Assembly (NCBI GenBank): GCA_003477185.1
Contig: DMTJ01000592.1
Span: forward strand, 1-7,904
DNA from: Lentisphaeria bacterium
Lineage (GTDB): Bacteria > Verrucomicrobiota > Lentisphaeria > JABSQK01 > UBA12247
Direction of reading: 5' to 3'
DNA length: 7,904 nt
The first letter of the stretch is position 1; each line of letters starts with the position of its first letter. The notes below the pieces were generated by a model. The model did not search any database, was not told the origin of the DNA, and saw nothing but the letters and a program-made list of their open reading frames with translations. A program made the position numbers and the translations under genes. Shown here in pieces: positions 1 through 5,282 of the stretch.

Positions 1-676
1 TCAACCAGCTCTGGATGGAATCTCGAGGCATATCTAAAGATCGCGCGGCGATCGCCACCGGCCCGTCCAACATCCCCACATTCGCCAGCAGCTTCTCAAG
101 CACCTGGCGGTCGTGATCCAGAGCTGCTAGCCAGAAAACCTGCGCGATCTGTGCGTACGCCTGATACAGGATCGGATCAGCTACCGGCGCCCGCTGTTCG
201 ATCAGTACATCTACCACGGGGCGCGTCTTCAAGGCCCGCACAATCGCTAGCTGTCGATTCGGTGCGATGTCGCGGTCCAGTAGCACCTCCCGTGTCAACG
301 CAGCCACCAGCCAATCCGGGAGTTGCTCCGCTGTGGGGACCGGCTCGATCTCCCGCGGCACATAGCGATGCAGCGCCGCCCGCATCAACAGCGGGACAAC
401 CTGCCACCGCGAGCGATCCGGCGGAATAAACACTACGCTCCCTTTTCCCCGGAAGGTCTTGCCCTCGGCCAGAATAGAGACAAACTCTGGCGCGTGTTTC
501 GCGCTCCGAGGCAAATAGCGCTTGATCTGTGACTCACAGCGATTGAACAAGCCCAAGATTCGCGCGTCATTATCGCCGAAACCGGCTACACGACACTTAA
601 ATACGCGCGATTCGAGCGCGTGAGCAGTGATCGTCGCCAGGGTCAGGAACAGGATTGCTCGTGCGCAAGCAGCCAT
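1..676 (-). CDS. Secreted protein, possible inactive peptidase-MA-like fold (C-terminus off the window)
   Basis: The reverse frame is open from the ATG at 676 to the window edge, giving 225 visible residues without a stop. The other two reverse frames are full of stops. The start has a strong Shine-Dalgarno, GGAGAG at 688-683, six bases upstream. Residues 1-20 look like a Sec signal peptide: a hydrophobic core AILFLTLATIT, then an A-H-A cleavage motif at 18-20, so the protein should be exported. The rest resembles the layout of gluzincin (peptidase MA-like) proteins. A helix at 94-106 lies where HExxH normally is, followed by an LPDWLVAAL segment (119-127) like the usual LPxWLxEGLA, then helices ending near residue 200. 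No HExxH is present, so if the fold is right it is probably not a zinc peptidase. The gene overlaps ogt by 34 bp and is third in the minus-strand operon. That the CDS is real is fairly certain; the fold is inference. Confidence 0.6.
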   Translation of the reverse strand, partial: MAACARAILFLTLATITAHALESRVFKCRVAGFGDNDARILGLFNRCESQIKRYLPRSAKHAPEFVSILAEGKTFRGKGSVVFIPPDRSRWQVVPLLMRAALHRYVPREIEPVPTAEQLPDWLVAALTREVLLDRDIAPNRQLAIVRALKTRPVVDVLIEQRAPVADPILYQAYAQIAQVFWLAALDHDRQVLEKLLANVGMLDGPVAIAARSLDMPRDSIQSWL

Positions 677-1098
677 CTTTTACTCTCCAGTCCACCGGTA
701 TAACCACCCAATCCTTGCGTAGCCACCACACGATGACAAGGCACGATGATAGGCCATGGGTTGCTCGCCATCACGTTGCCGACTGCTCGCGCCCCGCGTG
801 GGGATCCAGCATGCGCGGCGACCTCGCGGTACTCGAGAGTTTGCCCCGGTGGAATCGCACACACGACGCGCGAGACACGCTGTTGAAAATCCGTGCGCTT
901 GCGGAGTTCGCAACTCGCCAACGAGATTGCGGCTCCGGTCTCAAAGTAGCGCGATAGTTGCGAGCAAACCTGGCGCACGCTCTCTGGTGCGTCTGGATCC
1001 CACGTATCGGGCCGGCCAAATCCGAGTCCCGTGACGCACCCGCTGGCGTCATATGACAAGGCTAGCGGGCCGACTGGTGATTCGCAGCAATAGATCAT
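643..1098 (-). CDS. ogt: Methylated-DNA--protein-cysteine S-methyltransferase (O6-alkylguanine-DNA alkyltransferase)
   Basis: This suicide DNA-repair protein moves the alkyl group from O6-alkylguanine (and O4-alkylthymine) to its own cysteine. It has 151 residues, the compact Ogt/MGMT size without an Ada regulatory domain. The family signature is intact: acceptor Cys121 in IIVPCHRVV, arginine finger Arg104 in the RAVGNVM helix, hinge Asn113 in ASNPWP, a DNA-contact Tyr90 in the GQTLEY segment, and the C-terminal GGYTGGLESKRWLLAHE block at 131-147. The N-terminus (CCESPVGPLALSYD) is the usual first strand of the non-catalytic domain. The ATG overlaps the stop of the upstream protease lipoprotein gene as ATGA and has only a weak ribosome site, so translation is probably coupled to that gene. 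The 3' end overlaps the secreted protein gene. The assignment is very secure; Ogt or generic MGMT naming is a matter of choice. Confidence 0.97.
   Translation of the reverse strand: MIYCCESPVGPLALSYDASGCVTGLGFGRPDTWDPDAPESVRQVCSQLSRYFETGAAISLASCELRKRTDFQQRVSRVVCAIPPGQTLEYREVAAHAGSPRGARAVGNVMASNPWPIIVPCHRVVATQGLGGYTGGLESKRWLLAHEQSCS
683..688 (-). promoter_or_regulatory. Ribosome binding site of the secreted protein gene
   Basis: On the minus strand GGAGAG precedes ATG 676 by six bases. It lies inside the 3' end of ogt. It fixes the start of a gene that has no stop in the window and explains how translation can begin despite the 34-bp overlap. Confidence 0.7.
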
Positions 1099-1928
1099 GG
1101 GATAAAGAGAACCGGAGTAAACGTGAGCTGTGCGAGTTGGTCCGCAGGCAGTCCCTGCCCATCGAATCTGTGCTCAATATACCATCGTTGCTGGCGGCCG
1201 TGCCAGCGATATTGCTCACTGGCATGCTCAAACGCCATGCGCACACTCCCCGCATCCAGAGACATCCCTTGCGAACTCCGCAAATGCGGGAAAAATGCCG
1301 GCCCGAATGAGCCGTGTCGGTCAACCCAGCCCAGTTCATTGTCCAGTGCGGTCCCAATCACAGGATTGGTGAGCCGCGGCATTCGCTTGATAAACGCTCC
1401 TGCGTGGCAGGCATCTATGACCACCACCGTCTGCGCCTGAACCCGCTGCAGCCAGTTGCTCACCGTCGAGGCTCCCAATGTCTCGCCAAGGTCTCCGCGC
1501 AAGATCCCGGACCGTTCGCCGTGTGAGCTCAGATGAACGAGCAGTTGATCCTTGGGCCTAAGAATCCTGCAATACTCTGTGAAAGCTGATTCGAGGTTGG
1601 CGTTGGTCGCAGGAGCGATCAGCGGCAGATGCTGGCAATGCCCTGCAGGCAGAATCGGCACCTCACACCGCGACTGGCCGTCGTAGTACAGCAGGCGCAG
1701 ATTCTGGGCCGGCACTCCCGCGCGCTGCATGCTCTGTGCCACGCGCACCGTCTGAATCCACCCGGCATAGTGCCCGCTTGGGTCATGGTTATCTTCGGGG
1801 AGCCACTCCGTCGCCGTAAAGATTAGGCCGTATTTTTGTGCAGGCGAGGCCAAATCATGGACCGAATCCTTGGTCATGCAGCTGCTCAGTAGCGACGCCA
1901 CCACCACAGAAATTCCGACTATCCGCAT
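1095..1928 (-). CDS. Lipoprotein cysteine protease of clan CD (caspase/legumain-like)
   Basis: This 277-residue protein has a lipoprotein signal, MRIVGISVVVASLLSSC, with lipobox LSSC and Cys17 as the lipidation site. Met at +2 instead of Asp suggests outer-membrane sorting. The mature part has the clan CD dyad: His136 in VHLSSHG at the end of one hydrophobic strand and Cys174 in VVVIDACHAGAF at the end of the next. A preceding segment (YGLIFTATEW ... AGVPAQNLRLLYYDG, 33-84) matches the first strand and helix of legumain-type (C13) and metacaspase-type (C14) domains. I favour a C13-like member because GVPxxNLxxLYYDG and HGxxSGIL resemble legumain, but C14 is possible. An upstream Met at 2060 is open in frame, but it would overlap the divergent gene and put 44 residues before the lipobox. 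ATG 1928 has GGAG seven bases upstream. It is first gene of the minus-strand operon. Substrate and role are unknown. Confidence 0.8.
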   Translation of the reverse strand: MRIVGISVVVASLLSSCMTKDSVHDLASPAQKYGLIFTATEWLPEDNHDPSGHYAGWIQTVRVAQSMQRAGVPAQNLRLLYYDGQSRCEVPILPAGHCQHLPLIAPATNANLESAFTEYCRILRPKDQLLVHLSSHGERSGILRGDLGETLGASTVSNWLQRVQAQTVVVIDACHAGAFIKRMPRLTNPVIGTALDNELGWVDRHGSFGPAFFPHLRSSQGMSLDAGSVRMAFEHASEQYRWHGRQQRWYIEHRFDGQGLPADQLAQLTFTPVLFIP

Positions 1929-1934
1929 ACGTTG

Positions 1935-1941
1935 TCTCCAC
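1935..1941 (-). promoter_or_regulatory. Ribosome binding site of the clan CD protease lipoprotein
   Basis: The minus strand reads GTGGAGA here, with GGAG at 1939-1936, seven bases before ATG 1928. It selects this start over the longer frame from 2060 and puts the lipoprotein signal at the true N-terminus. Confidence 0.7.
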
Positions 1942-2031
1942 AGAATTTTGGACGATTGCATTGGTATTACAGCTACCTGTCGCGCACTATACGCTACGCG
2001 AGTAACCCCGCACCACAAGTAGACGATTACG

Positions 2032-2367
2032 ATGGACGAAGACGAGCACAACGTCGACATTGATAAGCTTTCGCGATTACAGGAGCTCGAGATCCGGATT
2101 TCTGAGCTCGATATTGTTCATCAAGGCAGTGCAGACGCAGATGCCGTGCACACCCAGCGCGAGGCGTTGCGAGCGCAGATAGACCCCTTGGTTCTATCTC
2201 GGTTCGACCGCTTGCGCGCGGCCGGCTTGGCCGTGGCCCATGTGCGCGGTGGCATGTGCCTGAGCTGCAATCTATCGATTCCACAGGGAGACCTGAATAG
2301 GATTAACTCAGGAAAAGTCGAGCCATCCTGCCCGAATTGCGGTAGTTTTGTGCATGTAGACGTATAG
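2032..2367 (+). CDS. Short C4-type zinc-ribbon protein (PF02591 type, CT398/CdsZ-like)
   Basis: The protein has 111 residues. Residues 11-60 are a charged helical stretch with coiled-coil character (LSRLQELEIRISELD, then REALRAQID), and the C-terminal half is a zinc ribbon. Four cysteines form two CxxC knuckles, C76/C79 in GGMCLSCNLSIP and C100/C103 in SCPNCGSFV, 20 residues apart, as expected for one Zn2+. This is the pattern of the PF02591 zinc-ribbon family. Family members usually carry a longer coiled-coil hairpin (about 230-250 residues), so this one is about half length, with the hairpin cut back. The chlamydial homologue CT398 has been reported to bind sigma-54 and type III secretion components; no such role is shown here. 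The ptsN-like gene follows 18 bp downstream, so the two are probably co-transcribed. The ATG lacks a clear Shine-Dalgarno. Family is fairly secure, function open. Confidence 0.8.
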   Translation: MDEDEHNVDIDKLSRLQELEIRISELDIVHQGSADADAVHTQREALRAQIDPLVLSRFDRLRAAGLAVAHVRGGMCLSCNLSIPQGDLNRINSGKVEPSCPNCGSFVHVDV

Positions 2368-2373
2368 AGAATT

Positions 2374-2379
2374 AAGAGG
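2374..2379 (+). promoter_or_regulatory. Ribosome binding site of the ptsN-like gene
   Basis: AAGAGG lies six bases before ATG 2386, within the 18-bp gap after the zinc-ribbon gene stop. It supports this start and independent initiation inside a shared transcript. Confidence 0.7.
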
Positions 2380-2385
2380 CGCTCG

Positions 2386-2844
2386 ATGTTGTTAAAGAAC
2401 TTTATGAAGGCCGATCGCGTGATCTTGGGACTAGAGGGAGGTTCGCAGGAACAAATCCTGCGAACTCTCATCGCGCCCATGGTCCAAATTGGAACCGTCA
2501 CTGACCCAGATCAAATGGTGGCGGACCTTCTCCGCCGCGAATCCGAGGTGACCACGGTCATCGATAACGGAATCGCCTTTCCGCATGCTCGGTCTAACGC
2601 CGTGCGCGCACTATCCCTAACTGTTGGGATTGCAGTAGAAGGCGGGGTTTCCTTTGCCAGCGCTGCTAACTTGAAGACTCCGCTATTCTTTTGTCTGGCG
2701 ATTCCCGCATTTGCCCCGACTGCGCACATGCGCTTGCTGCAGTCTCTGGCTCTGTTCTCACGCGAAATGAATCGGGTAGAGCGTTTATTGCAGTCTGCAA
2801 CCCCAGCGGCCGCTGCTCGCTATTTAGGTAACTTCAAAGGCTAA
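2386..2844 (+). CDS. ptsN: PTS EIIA domain protein, PtsN-like (EIIA-Ntr/fructose family)
   Basis: This single-domain, cytoplasmic PTS EIIA has 152 residues, close to PtsN (about 160). The phosphoacceptor is His67 in NGIAFPHARS (61-70), the usual GxAxPH motif, preceded by a RRESEVTTVID segment equivalent to the family's ERExxGSTGI. The core continues through VGIAVEGGVSF and the FFCLAIPA strand (101-108) to the AHMRLLQSLALFSRE helix that ends the fold. No membrane segments or fused EIIB/EIIC are present, so a regulatory phosphorelay role fits better than sugar transport. PtsN proteins take phosphate from NPr/HPr and often sit near rpoN. Here the neighbour is a zinc-ribbon protein whose chlamydial relative binds sigma-54. 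The start has AAGAGG at 2374-2379, six bases upstream. The EIIA domain is secure; the exact PtsN name is less so. Confidence 0.85.
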   Translation: MLLKNFMKADRVILGLEGGSQEQILRTLIAPMVQIGTVTDPDQMVADLLRRESEVTTVIDNGIAFPHARSNAVRALSLTVGIAVEGGVSFASAANLKTPLFFCLAIPAFAPTAHMRLLQSLALFSREMNRVERLLQSATPAAAARYLGNFKG

Positions 2845-2860
2845 ACGCCCCCCGTTTCCC

Positions 2861-3181
2861 CTAGCAGCAGGGGCCAGGCCCACCAAATCCATCTCGGGTT
2901 TGAGTTGGCCTGCGTAACGAGTAGCGGTTCAGGGCCTCCAGGCGCGCGTTCAGATCCTTAGCGGATTCCAACCAGCGTTCTACCCTCTGACGCATTCCCA
3001 CGGGACCTCGTCCGGTACGCGTCAAAAGGTCGGCATAGCGCGGGATTGCAATCCCCACGCTGACGAACTCACGAGGAATCGTGTCGTACCTGCCCCATAG
3101 GTCGCAGCCGTATGCCTCCTTTGGGCACCTGCGTTGGCGGGCTCCTACTAGCCAGATCAGCGAGACGCGCGCGCCACGCAT
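2861..3181 (-). CDS. Hypothetical protein, doubtful ORF
   Basis: A minus-strand reading frame of 106 residues from ATG 3181, with an AGGTGAG Shine-Dalgarno-like site five bases upstream on the minus strand. The N-terminal third is arginine- and cysteine-rich without a clear signal peptide. The middle (residues 37-50, REFVSVGIAIPRYA) looks like a strand. It is followed by an amphipathic helix, MRQRVERWLESAKDLNARLEALNR, spanning about 66-89, and the end is a GFGGPGPCC tail. No plus-strand ORF of note competes. I do not recognise a family. In favour are the ribosome site, the open length and the amphipathic helix. Against are the odd composition at both ends and no clear operon partner. It could be a decayed gene fragment. 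Confidence 0.3.
   Translation of the reverse strand: MRGARVSLIWLVGARQRRCPKEAYGCDLWGRYDTIPREFVSVGIAIPRYADLLTRTGRGPVGMRQRVERWLESAKDLNARLEALNRYSLRRPTQTRDGFGGPGPCC
3042..3055. repeat. Perfect 14-bp palindrome
   Basis: GGGATTGCAATCCC reads identically on both strands with no spacer. It lies inside the doubtful minus-strand ORF, where it encodes the VGIAIP segment, about 290 bp upstream of the GT-C/TPR gene. A spacerless even palindrome is the form of many dimeric regulator sites, but it is far from any start, and I have no evidence that it is bound. Confidence 0.9.
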
Positions 3182-3342
3182 CCCCACTCACCTAAACTGT
3201 TTTCTTCGCGCGGTTACGACAAAACCGGAGTCGTTCCTCTTCTGTCATAGCCTGTTGTAAGAGTGTAGTTGATTCCAGTTCCATAGCCTGCGCGTACCGG
3301 TAGATTCACCTCGACAAATGGCAGACCACCAGACCGGATTGC

Positions 3343-5178
3343 ATGGCGAAGATAAGAAAGAAGAAGGCGGCAGAACAGACTGCAAATGGAGAGAGGCGCT
3401 TTGGCCGCTTCGTCATATTCGGCATCATGTTCACGGTCTGCATCGTCTACGCCCAAACTGCGAGCTTCGAGTTTACGGACTGGGATGACAATAAGCTCAT
3501 TGTCGACAATGCCGGGATCCGGTCACTGTCTGCAGAGAGCCTGCGTACAATGTTCACACTGGAGTCTGGCCGCACGTTTCAACCGATCCGTGAACTCAGC
3601 TATGCCATCGACTACGCCTTGTGGGAGCTGAAACCCGGCCCCTATCACCTCGTAAACGCGCTCCTGCACGCGATCGCGGCGGTCTTGCTGTTCGTCTGGC
3701 TCCGAGTATTACTCCGCGGGTTTCGCCCGCAATGGGAGCCACGCCAGATCGGAATCGCGGCGGCGATCGCCGCACTGCTTTTCGCAGCCCATCCGGTGAA
3801 TATCGAAGCAGTCGCCTGGGCATCGTCGCGCAAATATGGTCTACTGGCGGTTTTCTCGCTGCTGGCGGCAATCTGTCACCAGCAGAGCATCACGGCGACT
3901 GGTGTCCAACGCGCAGGCCTGATCGCAGGAACACTGCTGTGCATGCTCCTGGCAATGTGGTCGAGCCCCGTAGGCGTGGTCGTGCCCACACTACTGATCG
4001 GCACCGACCTCTGTGCAGCGGGCATCCAGCGCGCTCGCAAACTCCGGGCACAGTACGCAGGCTATCTGGCGCTGAATGTGATCATCACTCTTTCCCTGTT
4101 TCGAGTCTTGACCAGCGGGCAAGGTAAAACCGCGCGCGATCACTCCGATGGCACCCTGACGGGGACTCTAGTCACAGACTTTCAAGTTTTCTTCGACTAC
4201 CTCTGCAATCTGCTGCTGCCGCTTTGGCTGAACAATCGCTACTTCCATGAGCTGTCTCAGAGCCTCAGCAGCCCCAAGGTGCTGCTGGGAATGCTGTCAG
4301 GCGCAATTTTGGTCGCGGCAGCCGTTTGGCGAGCCAGACACCAAGACTGGTTCGCGGCTTGGTGCCTGGGCTGGTTTGTGGTCGCCTGGGCCCCGGTGGC
4401 GAACTTGGTCCCAATCTCGACCATCATGGCAGATCGCTACCTTTACCTGCCTGCGATGGGGGTTTTTGCCATCGCAGGCGCGGGCGGCTCCGCCCTGATC
4501 ACACGCTACGGAAAAGGCGCAATGGTCGCGATCGGCTGCGTGCTGCTGGCGTATGCTGCAGGCGGGTACCAGCGATGTGGAGTATGGAAGAACAGTGCAA
4601 CCCTCTGGACCGATTCTCTAGCAAAGGATTCTCGCAGCGCCCTGCCCTACAACTCGCTGGGCACTCTCGCCCAAGATGCCGGACGCTTCGGCGAAGCGGA
4701 AGCCTTCTACCAGCAAGCGATCGACCGGGATCCAAATTCGGCTGTCGCGCACTATAATCTCTCGCGAATCCTGACACTCCAGAGCCGCGAGCATGAACGC
4801 GCAATTCGCCACATCGACCTAGCGATTCAGGCCGATCCACTGTTTGCCAATGCCCACAACAACCGCGGAGTTCTGACCAAGGACCTTACGTCCTTTCAAG
4901 AAGCTGTCCGCTTGGCCCCTGACAATGCCGACGCCCGCAAGAACCTCGGCAACTGCTATCTAGAACGCAAGCAGTTCGACCTTGCTCGGCCACAGTACGA
5001 AAAGGCGCTACGACTCATCCCTCACGACCCGTCACTGCACCTGTACCTCGGGCTTATTGCCCAGCAAGCCGGCGACTTGGCCGCCGCCGCGTCACGTTAC
5101 GAGCAAGCACTGCTGCTGGACCCGACGCTGAGCGCGGCCCAGTCCCGCCTCACCCAGATCCGCGCCAGCCAGAACTGA
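3343..5178 (+). CDS. GT-C-like multi-pass membrane protein with C-terminal TPRs (TMTC/O-mannosyltransferase-like)
   Basis: The protein has 611 residues. A basic N-terminus (KIRKKK) precedes a first membrane segment at about 21-40 and roughly ten more up to about 410. The first outer loop begins FEFTDWDDN, with Asp48-Asp49 where GT-C enzymes carry their acidic motif. Further landmarks of this family are FQPIRELSYAIDYALW (79-94), HPVNIEAVAWASSRKYGLLA (150-169) and ADRYLYLPAMG (363-373). From about residue 430, five TPR-like repeats follow, with DP/P residues at 464, 499, 526, 560 and 594. Animal TMTC proteins with this layout are O-mannosyltransferases using dolichol-phosphate mannose. In bacteria a polyprenyl-phosphate-sugar donor acting in the envelope is plausible but unproved. 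The third repeat is 27 residues instead of 34. No good ribosome site precedes ATG 3343. It stands alone: 104 bp separate it from serC. Family assignment is confident, substrate unknown. Confidence 0.85.
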   Translation: MAKIRKKKAAEQTANGERRFGRFVIFGIMFTVCIVYAQTASFEFTDWDDNKLIVDNAGIRSLSAESLRTMFTLESGRTFQPIRELSYAIDYALWELKPGPYHLVNALLHAIAAVLLFVWLRVLLRGFRPQWEPRQIGIAAAIAALLFAAHPVNIEAVAWASSRKYGLLAVFSLLAAICHQQSITATGVQRAGLIAGTLLCMLLAMWSSPVGVVVPTLLIGTDLCAAGIQRARKLRAQYAGYLALNVIITLSLFRVLTSGQGKTARDHSDGTLTGTLVTDFQVFFDYLCNLLLPLWLNNRYFHELSQSLSSPKVLLGMLSGAILVAAAVWRARHQDWFAAWCLGWFVVAWAPVANLVPISTIMADRYLYLPAMGVFAIAGAGGSALITRYGKGAMVAIGCVLLAYAAGGYQRCGVWKNSATLWTDSLAKDSRSALPYNSLGTLAQDAGRFGEAEAFYQQAIDRDPNSAVAHYNLSRILTLQSREHERAIRHIDLAIQADPLFANAHNNRGVLTKDLTSFQEAVRLAPDNADARKNLGNCYLERKQFDLARPQYEKALRLIPHDPSLHLYLGLIAQQAGDLAAAASRYEQALLLDPTLSAAQSRLTQIRASQN

Positions 5179-5217
5179 CAACCAAAACAACCCGCAGATT
5201 ATTTCCCGCCAGCACTG

Positions 5218-5247
5218 TTACCGCAGGCGCAACGATCTACCTATACG
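5218..5247 (+). promoter_or_regulatory. Possible promoter of the serC run
   Basis: TTACCG at 5218-5223 and TATACG at 5242-5247 are separated by 18 bases, giving a weak sigma-70-like match. The implied 5' leader before ATG 5283 is about 30 bases. It lies in the only gap (5179-5282) ahead of the compact serC-fghA-nth run. The match to consensus is poor, so this is a suggestion only. Confidence 0.25.
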
Positions 5248-5282
5248 AGATTCATTCTGTTCACCTCACCGATGGAATCGAC

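Larger units (their letters stand above)
2845..3342. other. 498-bp stretch without a confident gene
   Basis: This region separates the ptsN-like gene from the GT-C/TPR gene. It holds one doubtful minus-strand ORF (2861-3181), a perfect 14-bp palindrome (3042-3055), and a 9-bp direct repeat CATAGCCTG at 3246-3254 and 3282-3290. Just after the ptsN stop there are two small 5-bp stems, AAACG/CGTTT at 2843-2857 and CCCCT/AGGGG at 2858-2873. They lack a T-tract, so they do not make a convincing terminator. I see no tRNA, SRP RNA, RNase P or 6S-like signature. No clear promoter for the downstream gene was found. Confidence 0.6.

Noticed and set aside
151..532. Plus-strand and other-frame ORFs in the left 700 bp
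   Set aside because: They are proline/arginine-rich shadows of the secreted protein gene, whose own frame is open to the window edge and has a signal peptide and ribosome site.
1929..2031. Defined promoters for the divergent operons
   Set aside because: AT-rich -10-like hexamers exist on both strands around 1986-1993, but no -35 hexamer lies at 16-18 bp spacing, so I did not annotate a specific promoter.
1929..2060. N-terminal extension of the protease lipoprotein to Met at 2060
   Set aside because: It would overlap the divergent zinc-ribbon CDS, place 44 residues before a perfect lipoprotein signal, and ignore the GGAG site before ATG 1928.
2843..2873. Terminator after the ptsN-like gene
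   Set aside because: Two adjacent 5-bp stems are present (AAACG/CGTTT and CCCCT/AGGGG), but there is no T-tract on either strand, and one stem overlaps the stop codon.
3214..3456. 80-residue minus-strand ORF overlapping the start of the GT-C/TPR gene
   Set aside because: Nearly half lies antisense to a convincing coding start. Only its last 30 or so residues look protein-like, so I treat it at most as a decayed remnant.
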